DNA of 64,000 nucleotides, taken from Nematostella vectensis. Its lineage: Eukaryota > Cnidaria > Anthozoa > Actiniaria > Edwardsiidae. Shown piece by piece: positions 11,801 through 23,400 of this stretch. Position 1 is the first letter of the stretch. Every line of letters begins with the position of its first letter. Where the stretch lies: NCBI RefSeq assembly GCF_932526225.1, contig NC_064038.1, forward strand, positions 6,881,070 through 6,945,069, in the 5' to 3' direction. The notes under the pieces are model-generated. The model was not told the DNA's origin. It did no database searches and worked only from the letters and a program-made list of their open reading frames with translations. Both the position numbers and the translations under genes were made by a program.

Positions 11801-14800
11801 CCTCCAACTCCCCCCTTCTCGCTCGCTTGATGGCATTCTAGAGGATCAAATATTTCAGTAGACAAAAAATAGTCGGTGTGGCTCTACTGCATGCGCAACC
11901 TGCACTAAGAAATCACGTGACTTTTTCGGTGACAAACTCGCGTGCGCTCTTCCTTTTGGCGGGAAATAACAAAAACAAAAGCAACTATTCAGCGCTTACG
12001 AATCAGCCGGAAAGATTCTTTGTCAGGTCTTATTCTCATTGGAAGGTTTTTTTTTATTTATCGTCGCTCTCTGGCGATTTTTGAGCTTATTTTGAGTTTG
12101 CTGCTCAAAAATTTCACGCGACTTAACGCGAGTCGTCTGTTCAACTGGGTTACCCTCTAAGGCCCTGGCCAAACGAGGACACATGTTGCCGGAAACATTG
12201 GGGAAACATGTTTTCTAAATGTTTCCGCGGGTGGCCAAACGACCACGAAACATCGGGAAACATGTTTCCTTTGCAGCGCCACGCACACAGTCCACGTCAA
12301 GTACAGAGCTCCATAAATATCGAAAAAGCAGACCCGTAGATTAACTTTGATCATTTCTAAGTTGAAAGTAATGTTCTGTATACACAAGGCAATCACGCGA
12401 GCTTCTTGGGAGTAGTTTTCTATGGCTATTAAAGTTTAAGACATTATTCCGAACTTGATCATATCTCTTCTTTGTTGGATGTGTCCCATAGACATGTCCT
12501 ATATTCGTAAGACACAATCAAACGCTCTATTTCGTCTGTCCAGAGCCTTTCCCTTTTCTTTGTTTTTTTTTCTGCAAAACAACGACATCTTCGTGCGCCA
12601 TTTTGATTTGGTACACCGCGAGTGTTGCCTGACAACGAGCCTAGAAATTGTTGCCTTGCGTGGCCAAACGAAGATACATTCGGGAAACAATGTTTCCACG
12701 CGCTTGGAAACATGAAATGTTTCTCCCTTGCTGTGGAAACATTTTTTGTGTCCTGGACACACAATTTGTGTCGTGCAACAATGTTTCCGTGGTGGCCAAA
12801 CTGGAAAACATTGAGGAAACATGCGCGCGGACAACAAGTTTCTGGCAACATGTGTTCTCGTTTGGCCAGGGCCTAAGGAGATTGTCACGCAGGAATAAGT
12901 CACACATGTAGTGAAGTGATATTTAGCATCTAGAAATTATATACTGATCGGCTGTCAGCTTATTGAAGTCCACGGAACGACTAAAAGCATTTTGTTTAGC
13001 TAACCTATCACTTGTAACAACGAGAGTAGACTGTAGTTTGGGGCGGTACAGGTACCGGGCTTTACTTCGCTGTTACCAACTGGAGTTTTACAAGATCTGA
13101 CTGCGGCTTCTACCGCACCTCTTTTTATATGGTCCTACCACGGCGTCCCTTAGGTAATCCGACACTGACAGCCATGGAAAGCTTTTAGCTCTGTTTAGAC
13201 AAGGTTTCAGCCAATGGGCGTCCGATGAACGAATTACCCCCCCCCCATGGGTGTGTCGGTTTGTTACCCTTGGGCTACCGTGACTTACGTAATGTTTACA
13301 TGTTGCTACTGACTACGGTTGTCACACACTAACTTGTCACACTGCTAGTGCACATGGCAAGATACACACATGAATATAATGATTGACAAGATTCCAATCA
13401 TTTTTGCACTCAAAATCTTAAAATGTACTAAAACATAATTTCATCGATGGCTAGGTCTGGAGCTTACTTAGGGTAAACCTTGTGTGAACTCAGACCTAAC
13501 TTTCCTTATTTAGTTAACGGATACAGGACTAAAACAAATGCTCAAAACTCTGTTCTCCAGTACCACTTGAAAAGGGACGCGGTACGCCCATAAGTTTCCC
13601 GAGCAAAAGGTCAATCTGCTAAAAATATGAACTGCTTGGCTAAGCAATTTCTATGCGAGCGTTTTAGATTTTCCTGTCAAACGCGATAGGTTAGCTAAAC
13701 AAAATGCTTTTAGTCGTTCCGTGGACTTCAATAAGCTGACAGCCGATCAGTATATAATTTCTAGATGCTAAATATCACTTCACTACATGTGTGACTTATT
13801 CCTGCGTGACAAGATCATGTATTGTAGCCCGCGTTGTATCATGCGTAACATATGACATCGATCTCATAAGATAAAAATGCAACAGTTTCCAAACACAAAT
13901 TATATTTGATTTTTCCCATATTAATTTGATACCCATCGAGCTTAGCTTTAGAAATATACATGTTTGCTTTACCTGGACTAACTTCTTTTTCCCAAGAGAT
14001 TCCACCTGCTCGATGACATTTTCAAAAGGGAACTTAGGGTACAAGCGATGTGCCCAGTGCTCAAATCTCTGCAGTAACACCTTGACATCTGACGCCTGGA
14101 TGAAATGAGACAAAACAGACCTTTTAGAAGAGAAAACAGACGCATTGGCAAAAGCACGAGCAGTCCTTACTATATGCCACTTGGTGGGACGGGGGGGGGG
14201 GGGGGGGGGGGCATGCATTGCACTTTCAAGCGTTTTTGATTCTCCATGTTTGATGACACAAATACACCTTGCAAGTTAAAAGAGAAACCGATTGTTGCAT
14301 ACATAACAACGACATGACGCATTGCACGGATCGGTTTTCTTTTATCGTTTGTCACATAAACGATGCGTGCAGTATACAAACTAGAAAAGGTCTTAGCTGG
14401 CGAAGAAGTTCGCATCACGGTAAAAGAGCGGCCAAGGAAAACAGCACTGGGTCCTTGAGCATGCAGCAGAAACGCGTTCTAAACTTGTTAATAGGTTTCC
14501 AATTTTTGTAGCGTTCAAAAGGTTATGCCGCATGTTTGAAAAATAGAGTCTTAAAACATGGCAAAAACGAAACAATGTCATGGTGTAAGCCACCCGTTCA
14601 GCATTTCTGCATTTGTGTTGCATGGTATAACTAGAAAGACTACAGACAAGCTGTAGAAAAACTAATGGTTTGCGTTGGCGTGGTGTAGACAAGATATAAA
14701 CGAACACGAGGTTGAAAAAATATGTTGTACGCCTCTGTGAAACAGAGCAGTTGCGTTTCGAGCGTTAGCCCTTCTTGGGAGACGACGAAGGGCAAAAGCT

Positions 14801-17800
14801 CGAAACGTCAGCGCGACTACTCTGTTTCACAGAGCCGTGCAACTTTTTTTCAACCTTGTGTTGAATTATAGCTTTGAATTTGTGTGGAATAGACCAAATA
14901 GAACCACAGGCTGTTTTAGCCGCTGCGAATTTTGCCCGTCGCCTTCTGTATATAAAATAGAAGGCGACGGGAAAAATTCGCAGCGGCTACAACAGCTTAA
15001 AATGGCAAATAATGGCGGGTTTAAGTAGCAGCAACGTCAAGCTACTGTTTTATTACCAAATCAGCATTTTTATTTAAACGAGAGTTGTTCGCTCATACAA
15101 ACTCTGTAATAAACCTTCACTAGCTGTGAGCCTGGGCTACCTGCGGCTCGCTTGGTTGAGCACAACAAAAGAAATGTTGGCAAAGTGTTTCGCATGAGTT
15201 TGGAGATCTCAATCACCATATCACACAACCTCAATCCACAAGCAGCATGAATTACAAACAGCACAACATTGCCAAGCCTAGCGTTGAGAGTATTTCTTCC
15301 CAACAATCTAAGTGCGGTTCGGGCGGAGCTATGACGCGCCTAGGCAAACTTGTGGCATCACTGTAATACAAACACACCGAACGTATCGCTTGGGTGAACA
15401 CAACACACCACAAATATTTGGTATTTTGGGGCAAAAGATGTTCATTACAATGCATTTGCAAATTCCAAACAAGCTTGCCAGCTAGCAACTGCTTTTTAAC
15501 TCAAATTAATATAAGTTGATGCTTGACGGTGTTGAATTACGGTGGTGCGTCTGTTTACACAACAAAGCGACAGAATGCTGGGTAGCTCAGCAATGCTGTT
15601 ACCCTTGCGATGTCTGTCCTAGAAATAAAACGATAGCATTTGAAACGAGCAACGCCTGACAGAATTTTGATTATTTATCTAATTGGCGTTCGCAAAGTTT
15701 AGAGTTTCAAATTCGTATATTATGAAAGGAGGTACAACATCTAATATATAGTATATATAAAACAAACGCGAGCGCTTATGGGCGAGCCTCGCTTTTATGC
15801 TAATCTTAGTAACCGCGCCAAAATTAACAGAAAAGAAGCAAACATGGCGGCCGAAGAACAAACAGTTGACTATGATTTTGTCTTAGACTCAAATATCCAT
15901 GTCATACAACCAGACAGAGGGGTGAGGGTTCGACGGTGGCTCAGCCATGAAGTGGAGCAACTGATAGACCTGTTTGAGGAAAGGCCTTGCCTTTGGGATG
16001 TCTCCAATAAAGAATATTACCAAAAAGGGAACAGACAGCGTGCAGAAGAAGAGATCGCAGAGCAAATGGGGATCACGCTAAATGATGTCAAGTCTAAAAT
16101 AAAAAGTCTGCGTTCTCAACTTGGACGCGAGATCTATAAAATAAGGACGAGCGAAAACTATGTGCCAATCTGGGTATTCTGGCACAAATTGCAGTTTCTT
16201 GCCGACGTGATGCGAGAAGGGAGAAAAAGAGATTCGATGCGGGTGTCGATGGCGATTGCAAGTCCAGATCGGGTTCCCGATATCAAACGAAATGACTCTC
16301 CCGTTGAAGTAGATAACAAATGCGAAGTCGTTCATTTAAATGAGCCGATCGACGAAGTCATTCCAACTCTTACACAAGCTGTTCATAGGCCACCCAAAAA
16401 AAGAAAACCAGAAGAAACACCACCTAGAGAACTAACACCAAGACCGCAAAATGGCAATCTTCAACAATCAACCCCCTCTAGCCTTGCAACTTGTATTCAA
16501 CAGATCCTCAAGGAACAGGCTCCGCGAGCAGAGCAAAGGGATCATACCCCACAAACAGACTACAGGGGAGCACAGTGTGCATTCTCTGTTTACATTTCTG
16601 AACGGTTGAGAAAATTCGACCGGAGAACGAGAATAATTGCTGAAAAACGAATAACTGACATTCTCTTTGAGCTCGAAATGGAAACTCATCATCTTGAACA
16701 GCAAAACTGGCAAACCCCTTCATGAACATAGACTAACACTGCAAAGACTGTGATGCATAGAGATTATTTTTCCTACTTCCAAATCATCATTTCCAAGGCT
16801 TGCTTTTTAGCCCAACAGTTACCTCCCATCAACGATTTAAAATTACAGTACCATAACCGCTTGAATAAATGCCATGAGAGGAAGTGCTTATCTCAAAATC
16901 TGTTTCATCTCTAGATATATTTTTTACAACCTGCAATGAGTAAACATCGTAAGAACAATAACAAAGCAAGCTTTCGGTAATAAAGCGTTTCACTGTGTAT
17001 TATGATTCTAATTTCCTTCTAATGTAAATCCCCCTTTTCATAGAATTCTATAAAGCAGAACACATGTAGGCGGGTGCTTATTTGGGAAAGGTGCTTCTTT
17101 GTATTTTTACCCTCTCAGGTGAGCGGCTTTTTCGGTGGAGGCCCTTATTTTGAGCAATTACAGTAAATGTATTAGAAATAAAATAGAGTCTCCACTTGTG
17201 AGCTTTGTTGCATATATTGAACCTTTGCTAAAATACAGTCATACATTTTGTAAACCATATTTGTTTGTTTGTTCAATTTTACTGATGTAAATATATTTTA
17301 TATATTATTATGGTCACTATAAGATACCTCCAAATGGAATTTGATTTGCTAACTTTCTGAAAGTTCTTAACCTGCTTTCTGTCTGCTCACTGTAATTACA
17401 CCAAATCTGATTTTGATTGTGATTTGGTGTGTTCTGCAAGCTTTTGTTCTTAATTTTAAAAAGCTAAACTCTTATCTCAATTCTGTTAATCTAACTCATC
17501 GGTCAGCATTGGAAGATCTGGAACTACATGACTGTTGAAAAATGCTGGATTGTTGACAGCAGCATTATTCTAATTAACCCAATTATAATACAAGTTTTTA
17601 CATAATACTCCTCCAGAGAGGTTTTTCTCTTAAGCAATTTGTGCCAGCATAGTTGCAAGCACAAAGTAAATACACTTTTTTACCAAGTAATACTCTGTAA
17701 ATAAGTGTTACTTTTAGATATAGCATAATTCACAAATAAAACTGCTAGATATAACATGTCCACAAATTATTACCTGCACTTCCCCTCAGCAAATTTTGGC

Positions 17801-20228
17801 TGTGTGCCTGAAGACAAGCTGCAAGTCTTAGCTGCCACAAATCAGCATTTGTTTGCTCCATCTTTGGTGTTCAACATGAGGGTTACAAGGTGCAATGGAT
17901 GCAAAAAATACTGCACATTATCTGTCTGAAAAGTGCCACAGAGGCTCTGAATAACTCTGGTTGCATGCTATTTAAGGATTCTTTGTTGCACACTGACCAT
18001 CCTGATGTACCATAAATTTTCAACATATTTTTAACATATTTTGTTGATGTTAAGCTGTGTACTGAATCCAACTACGTATGTCTGAAAAGTGCCACAGAGG
18101 CTCTGAATAACTCTGGTTGCATGCTATTTAAGGATTCTTTGTTGCACACTGACCATCCTGATGTACCATAAATTTTCTTGTATTGTGGCAGACGTAGGGA
18201 ATTGCAGGACAGGGTGGTTGTGCAGGGTGGACCCAAATTTCTAAGTTCGAGCGAATGTCAAACTCTAGTGTCAAGCTTCTACTGTACCTAGACTTACTCC
18301 AAGTCTACCTCTCCATAGGATAGGATACTGGGGGCAAGCGAAATACTGGGGGCGAGCGACGAAGTCGGGAGAATTGAGCGAAGCCAGCTTTTGAAAATAT
18401 GAAAGGACTTTTTGAAATCTAGTTTCTACCTTTTGTAAATATTTGCTGTACATGGGGCAGCAACACTATTGAAGATTATTTTGTTGCTGATATTTTTTTC
18501 AACAGCAATTTGTTGAGGTGTACATCAAACTCGGTCAAACTCGAGTATTAAGCAAGTGAGCATACAAAACTGTGTTTCTATTTAACATACGCACTGGCCC
18601 TGAGGACCCACCACTGCTATTTACAAACATGTACAGCCAATGTTCCTAATTCCATTCACTTTTTTTCTGGTAACAAGTCTTATTATGTAAGGAGAATCTT
18701 TGATTATAATTGTTCTGTCTCCCGCTTGTAACTTTGAAGTTGTTTTATCAATTTTCCCAACACCCCACACATAAAATATGCTGTTTATTGTTTAAAATAA
18801 TTATCCTTGAAATAGTAACTGTTGACTGAAACTGGGTTTATCCAAGCTCAAATAGGGTCCCAAAAGAGGCTACACACTTTCAAAATGATTGAATGTTGTA
18901 GCTCAACTGCTTATGCTTGGCTTATGAAAAAGCTAGCTAAGATACAAGGAAAATTCTGTAAAATACTGCTAAGACCTTCACAAAAGACAGAAGCTGTGAT
19001 AACCTTTTGATACAATGTTGGCTGATATCCTGAGATTATAAACCAACTGCTCATTCTTTTTGGCAACATATTTTCCTTATTGGTATCTTAGCTTTAAATA
19101 AATAAAACTATCCTTACCTCGTGGCCTTTTCCCTTGAACTTGATATTGTCACATAGATGAACCAATGCAGGAATGCCCCGATCTGAGCACAGCCTGAACA
19201 ATAACCACAAGATCAATAACAATACTTATGACTCTCCAGGGCTTTAAATTTAGGGGAAACATGCTGGTGTATTCATGTAATTATTGCCTTCAGCAGGAAC
19301 AGGCAATCTTTATCACAAACCAGGATTTGCTAAGCCATATCTACCTACAGGGGGCAGTCTGTTACCAAGAAGGGAGGGGGGGGGGGGGTCTGGGAGGTGA
19401 CTATGTCCAGTTAGGGGAGGGGGGGGAGGGGTGAAGAGTGGATGTGTGACCCTGTCTAACTAGAGTGGATTTTCATGCGATCATTTCTGGAAAGGGGGAG
19501 ACATGTTTTGCTTTTCAACAAAAAAGTAGTAGGTAGATAGGGGGGGTGAATAGGGGTATGTAAATCCGCCGATCCGCAACATTTTCCGGGCAAATCCGTG
19601 GATCCGCAGATATTTTTAGATCAGTATGGTTTGACAGATAAACAATAGCATTGATTGAAATTCATTAAAAATCCGAAATTCGACCGTCAAAGCAGTCAAA
19701 ATCAGAAATCCGTGCCCAAATTGTCAACAGATCCGTGATCTGCCGTATTCCCAAAATCCGGCAATCCGCTGAAATAATCATCAAAATACGTGAGCACTTC
19801 GGGGCTGAATCCGCCGATCCGCGAACCTATTCCCCCCCCCCCCCCCCCCCCCCCCCCCCCAGATAAGGGTGCAGAGGGAGACTCGAAAGATCAATTAATT
19901 ACACTAATCTATGGTACTAATTTGAATCGATATATAAATCTCCATATAGCAACCGAAAAACGATTTTGATAACCTTATACCTCGCCTCGTTGAGTCTAGG
20001 CATTGGCGATCGCTTCTTTGCAACCTTTTTCTTGTCTGATTTCTTCGATTCATCATCTTCATTTGAAGGATCTAGACCAAGTAAACTATCTCCAGGGTCT
20101 AACGCAGGTAAAGGCTCAGGAATATTGAACGGGTCATCATCTCCAAATATATCGTCTATGGCGTTTTCCGCTCCACCATCGGCTGCGATGTCATCTTCGA
20201 ATGTTATCGTTCCACTAGCAGCCGCCAT
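8825..20228 (-). CDS. TIPIN: TIMELESS-interacting protein (TIPIN/Swi3/Csm3 family)
   Basis: TIPIN pairs with TIMELESS in the nuclear fork-protection complex and helps RPA-dependent checkpoint signalling. Seven exons join in phase: 20228-19981, 19193-19118, 14095-13973, 11837-11756, 10736-10678, 9964-9917 and 9313-8825, giving 374 residues. An acidic N-terminus (FEDDIAADGG, DDIFGDDDPF) is followed by the Swi3 domain (about 80-165): SDRGIPAL, IKFKGKGHE, FEHWAHRLYPKFPFE and VESLGKKKLVQNAIKR. The C-terminal exon begins with the RPA-binding-type helix ELTADQLERIRQNRLKAIER, then has low-complexity Glu/Ser/Pro repeats (TEVSPEETGVS type). The start ATGGCGGCTGCTAG is close to a divergent LRRC61 promoter. 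The animal proteins I know are somewhat shorter; the extra length is the repetitive tail. Introns are filled with transposons and a nested gene. Confidence 0.9.
10172..10521. mobile_element. MITE-like element with ACACTCTTTTTTTATAAGAAC ends
   Basis: The left end reads ACTCTTTTTTTATAAGAAC and the right end GTTCTTATAAAAAAGAGTG, an inverted match of about 20 bp. The AT-rich interior has several AAGAACAT motifs and no ORF. A related AAGAACATGCTAA segment lies near 9448. It sits in the last part of the TIPIN gene. Confidence 0.65.
10857..10975. repeat. Imperfect GA/CT-rich hairpin
   Basis: AACGCGATCCGCAGGAGG with GAGAAAAAATGCGTGGCG is mirrored by CGGCGCATTTTTTCTCC and GCTGCGGATGGCGTT. This makes a fold-back of about 115 bp centred on GAACTTTTCC. 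It is probably a small MITE; no target-site duplication is clear. Confidence 0.6.
11537..11725. mobile_element. 189-bp MITE with GGTTGGTTCTCACT termini
   Basis: It starts GGTTGGTTCTCACTAGGACG and ends CGTCCAAGTGAGAACCAACC, a near-perfect inverted repeat. The interior is rich in AAGCGCAAGCG on both strands and holds a second AGTGAGAATCGG pair. No coding potential. It sits in TIPIN intron 4. Confidence 0.75.
12161..12873. mobile_element. PIF/Harbinger-type non-autonomous element with a MADF-like remnant
   Basis: The ends GGCCCTGGCCAAACGAGG and CTCGTTTGGCCAGGGCC form about 36-bp inverted repeats with two mismatches, flanked by TAA on both sides (12158-12160, 12874-12876). A 3-bp TWA target and GGSCC ends are typical of PIF/Harbinger. 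Many GGAAACATG subterminal motifs occur in both orientations. On the minus strand near 12459-12560 a fragment reads LWTDEIERLIVSYE then CLWDTSNKEE, which matches the start of the intact MADF protein at 15844-16725. Harbinger elements carry a Myb/SANT-like second ORF, so the remnant fits. Confidence 0.8.
12883..13811. mobile_element. Long-TIR element, 127-bp perfect inverted arms, AGAT target duplication
   Basis: Arms 12883-13009 and 13685-13811 are inverted copies with no mismatch that I can see; they begin TGTCACGCAGGAATAAG. AGAT flanks both sides (12879-12882 and 13812-13815), suggesting a 4-bp target duplication. The 675-bp interior has no ORF of note. It lies directly beside the Harbinger element, with 9 bp between them. 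The family is not recognised. Confidence 0.8.
14740..14997. repeat. Two adjacent hairpins inside TIPIN intron 2
   Basis: The first hairpin pairs ACAGAGCAGTTGCG and TTTCGAGCGTTAGCCCTTC with GAAGGGCAAAAGCTCGAAA and CTACTCTGTTTCACAGAG (about 14733-14833), as part of the dispersed repeat 14626-14870. The second pairs GCTGTTTTAGCCGCTGCG and GCCCGTCGCCTTCT with AGAAGGCGACGGG and CGCAGCGGCTACAACAGC (about 14910-14997). It has only a short TATATAAA loop. Confidence 0.7.
15752..15762 (+). promoter_or_regulatory. TATA-box-like sequence upstream of the MADF gene
   Basis: TATATATAAAA lies about 80 nt before the Kozak-like ATG at 15844. The position suits a core promoter if the transcript starts near 15790. 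This is inference from motif and spacing only. Confidence 0.35.
15844..16725 (+). CDS. MADF/BESS-type DNA-binding protein, nested in a TIPIN intron
   Basis: A single-exon ORF of 293 residues if started at AACATGGCGG (15844). An in-frame ATG at 15778 would add 22 residues but has a poorer context. Residues about 24-115 form a MADF (Myb/SANT-like) domain: RRWLSHEVEQLIDLFEERP, LWDVSNKEYY, a helix with DVKSKIKSLRSQL, and PIWVFWHKLQFL. A Pro/Lys-rich linker follows (PKKRKPEETPP, a possible nuclear signal). The C-terminus FDRRTRIIAEKRITDILFEL resembles a BESS interaction motif. It lies antisense to TIPIN, with an AATAAA near 16865. It could be a host regulator or a domesticated Harbinger second ORF; a related fragment sits inside the Harbinger element at 12161-12873. 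Confidence 0.75.
   Translation: MAAEEQTVDYDFVLDSNIHVIQPDRGVRVRRWLSHEVEQLIDLFEERPCLWDVSNKEYYQKGNRQRAEEEIAEQMGITLNDVKSKIKSLRSQLGREIYKIRTSENYVPIWVFWHKLQFLADVMREGRKRDSMRVSMAIASPDRVPDIKRNDSPVEVDNKCEVVHLNEPIDEVIPTLTQAVHRPPKKRKPEETPPRELTPRPQNGNLQQSTPSSLATCIQQILKEQAPRAEQRDHTPQTDYRGAQCAFSVYISERLRKFDRRTRIIAEKRITDILFELEMETHHLEQQNWQTPS
16866..19117. other. AT-rich remainder of TIPIN intron 2, with a 99-bp direct duplication
   Basis: The only clear structure is a direct repeat. TGTCTGAAAAGTGCCACAG through CATAAATTTTC (99 bp) occurs at 17923-18021 and again at 18079-18177, apparently identical, so it is a recent local duplication. No exon is supported in the rest. Confidence 0.6.
19535..19862. repeat. Degenerate ATCCGC-rich repeat ending in a long poly-C run
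   Basis: Words such as AATCCGCCGATCCGC, AAATCCGTGGATCCG and AATCCGGCAATCCGC recur between 19560 and 19830. A C-run of about 30 follows (19832-19860). It lies in TIPIN intron 1. The C-run length is likely unreliable in the assembly. Confidence 0.6.
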
Positions 20229-20471
20229 GTTTTCTTTGCGAACTTTCCCGCGCTTTTTTAGGTATGACCGCTGTAAGCCTTGAGGGCTCAGCAGAAGTCT
20301 CAAATCGAATATCACGGGATACCTGTGGCTACAAACGGTGCTTTGCAAGATGGCGGAAACGAGACGAGATGCAGATTTGTAAACAAAAAATATCTACCCT
20401 TCATGGTTTTATGGTCGAGAAAACAAGTGATAATTATAATGTAGCGTAGCTGTTAGAAGTATAACGAAGAT
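20229..20471. promoter_or_regulatory. Divergent promoter region between TIPIN and LRRC61
   Basis: The two start codons point away from each other across 243 bp. The region has no TATA box at a useful distance. It contains CAAGATGGCGG (20347-20357), a YY1-like core common in TATA-less housekeeping promoters. Shared control is inferred from spacing. Confidence 0.55.
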
Positions 20472-23400
20472 ATGAATGCTAGAGGAAACAGGGGTAAAGC
20501 GAAAAGCAGCCACTTAAATTCCCATAGCAACAAAATATCCTTCAACTTCCTACATCATGAAAATACGATTCTTTGCAGCAATCACGGCTCACATGCTGAA
20601 GCTGGAAACAGGAGAATTTGAGCTCGGGAGTATCCATAGTTTGGATCTGTCAAATATGGGTAAGCTAGATCTGGAAAATGAAGTATTTTGAAAGCTCGAG
20701 AAAAGCCTGTCTAAAACATATCTAACGTAACACTTTCTTTTGCAGGTATCCAAGACCTTAGCATCGTCGGACAGTGTACTGGCTTACTATACCTTAATTT
20801 GTCGTCAAACAATATCACAAGCCTTACGCAGCTGGGTAAGGGTTGATCTTTCGTTGCATTTTTTTTCCTTGAATAATCATAATTATAATAATAATAAATA
20901 ATCATAGAAAATCATAATTAATTATCATTTAAATAAGGCTTTTGTTTTCAGGGAATTTGAAACTTCTTGAGATGTTGGACTTGTCATCAAATAAGATCTC
21001 ATCTCTCAGTGAGTGGACCAGATTACTTGTTGATTCCATTAGTGCAGACAAGAAACAGGGCTGGGGGCCCTATTCTATGGGAAAGGGGGGATGTTATCCC
21101 AACACTTCGGACCAGGGGGTTCCCAAGCTGGCCTGACAGAAAAGATTAGAATTAAAATTTGAATTTCTTCTACTTTTTATTTTTATTTATGTCTGATGCA
21201 AAATATATTTTAGATGGAATGGAGAATCTAACAAACTTGGGCTCAGTCAACCTTGCCAGTAATATGGTCATGAGGTAATATTGACCTTATAACATGAATT
21301 TCTTTAGGTTTATTATATCATTCTATGTCTTCTGCATAAATTAAACATATTGAGGGTATTTTTCTCTCTTTTGTTTACATTTAGAAAAAGTATTTTCTGT
21401 TATTCCTCAAATATAAAATAACAACTATACATATTTCTACACTATCATTTATTCCAGATATTTTTGTTTCATTGTAGCATTGATGAGTTGCAGTGTCTTT
21501 CTGATCTTGAGAATTTGACTAAGCTACGTTTGCAGGATTTTGTTCGGAAGCAGTCAAATCCAGGTATTTTATTTGAATTCATCTGTTAACAAGGGCAAAA
21601 TGTTGTTCACATGTTCCAGTTGTAGTTCAGTAATAATAACCAAACCCTCTCATCTTTCTTTTTAGTTTGTCAGAGCACAAAAGACTACAAGAAAAGAGTG
21701 CAAGAGATTCTTCCTAATCTAAAAGTCTTGGATGGTAATGCACAGAGAGTAGATGTGATGAAATGATGACTGGTTATTTTTGTGATCCAATCATGCATTA
21801 TATACTACCGCCAAGGCCACCCCCCCATCTCTAGTAGCAAAAAATACAGTAAATGTATCTGAAATACAGGAGAAAATGCCTTGAAAGGGTCTTTTTGGCC
21901 CTCACCTGTTGAAAATCCTGGCTAACGTCGCTGACTAACATCCTTATGCACCTGCCTACAGACACCTACAAGCCCTGATCAGACCCAAAAGCTAAATTTT
22001 CAAAAACAGAGAAATTGTGGCAATGATATTCTTTAAATCTCATGTCTATTTGACAGGTAAAAAAAAATCTTATGTGAATTGTGATTTCAAACCTTGAAAT
22101 TTGTGAGACATGACATCTAGTCTAAATAACAATTTCTTTATAATATTTATTTTCCACAAGAATGGCCAACTTTTCCCACAAGAATGAGCATCACCAGTCC
22201 AACTGATATACTCACCTCCTCCAAAAGTATCTTATTGAAGAATTGTCAAATCCATAGCATCAACCCAACTTGTACAGAAATCTTGTGAAATCGGGTAAAA
22301 TACAGTAAATATGTGAAAAAAGAAAAAAAACACACGAGAGCAATGCAGGTGAATACAAAGAATGTCTGAACATTCTCACAAAAATTAGGCTTGTGAGGAG
22401 GTCCAAAATCTTGTGACACCCGCCTATGGTGCCTATACAGAGTTGTGGCAAAGCAGACCACTGAACAATCTCTTTGTTATGACCAAAAGAACTAAATATG
22501 ATATATCATCTCAGTTGCATTCACCTCTTGTCTGCCAAAATGTGGGTCATTCCCAAAAGGGTCTACATGCTATCCTTTTTCCATTATACCTATGACTGTA
22601 CAACCTACTACAACCAATCCAGGCTACGCGCCTGCATTTGATACAACTGATACAGCCATATGAGAACAGGGTGTAGAGGACCCAACAACATATTGGCATC
22701 TTTGCTGAAACCTTTCTTTTCCTTTTTTATAGGGGAACTGTTAACAGGCAGTGGAAGCGAACTGTATGCAATATGTGATGAAATGGAAGCCATCCTTCAA
22801 GGTAGTAGAAGTTCACATCTTTCAGGCATGAGGTTGGTGTATTGATGGTCACATTTTAACACCTTCTTTGTCTGTGCAACTCTGTTGGAAAGTCCCAGCT
22901 TGTTTCTTTCATGGGCCAATGCTGTGATAATTTACACTATTTGATCTTACTTCTCTTTACTATAGCTCAAAGCTAGCCTCACTCTCAAATCCAGGTGGCC
23001 CTGGTGGTGTTGGAGCTGAATTGTTACCTCCGACCAAATGTTTTATATACCCTCCCCCCCCCCCCTTTGGGCAAATCCTGGATCTGCCGGTGCCCCTTGA
23101 CCATATGATTTCCTTTTCCTAGAAACTTTTCGTTTGAACTTATAACATAGGACACCATTTGGCTAACTAAACACATGTCATAGCACTATCTTGAGTGGAC
23201 GCAAACTCAAAGTTTTCATTTTATATAGGCCTATTTTTCCAGGTTGTATACCTGCCAACTCTCCCGGTTTTGCCGGGAGGCTCCCATTTTTTTTGTCAAA
23301 TCTTGTAAAACACTTGTGATTTACTAATCATCACCCCATCATGTACCCCCTCCCCTCTCCCCCTAATAAAATCTCCTGTTTTTTTTAAGTCTGGGGGTTG

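Noticed and set aside
12459-12911. Overlapping ORFs of 84-134 codons on both strands
   Set aside because: They fall inside the Harbinger-like element with its GGAAACATG repeats. Only the short MADF-like remnant has meaning.
19832-19860. Poly-C and poly-G runs (also 14192, 9550, 57090, 60888) as G-quadruplex regulators
   Set aside because: They mostly sit inside MITE-like repeats, and their lengths are unreliable, so no function is claimed.
22975-23010. An extra LRRC61 exon (CTCAAAGCTAGCC...AATCCAG) between good splice consensus sites
   Set aside because: Joined in the required phase it gives an immediate TAG; exon 27818 continues the frame instead.
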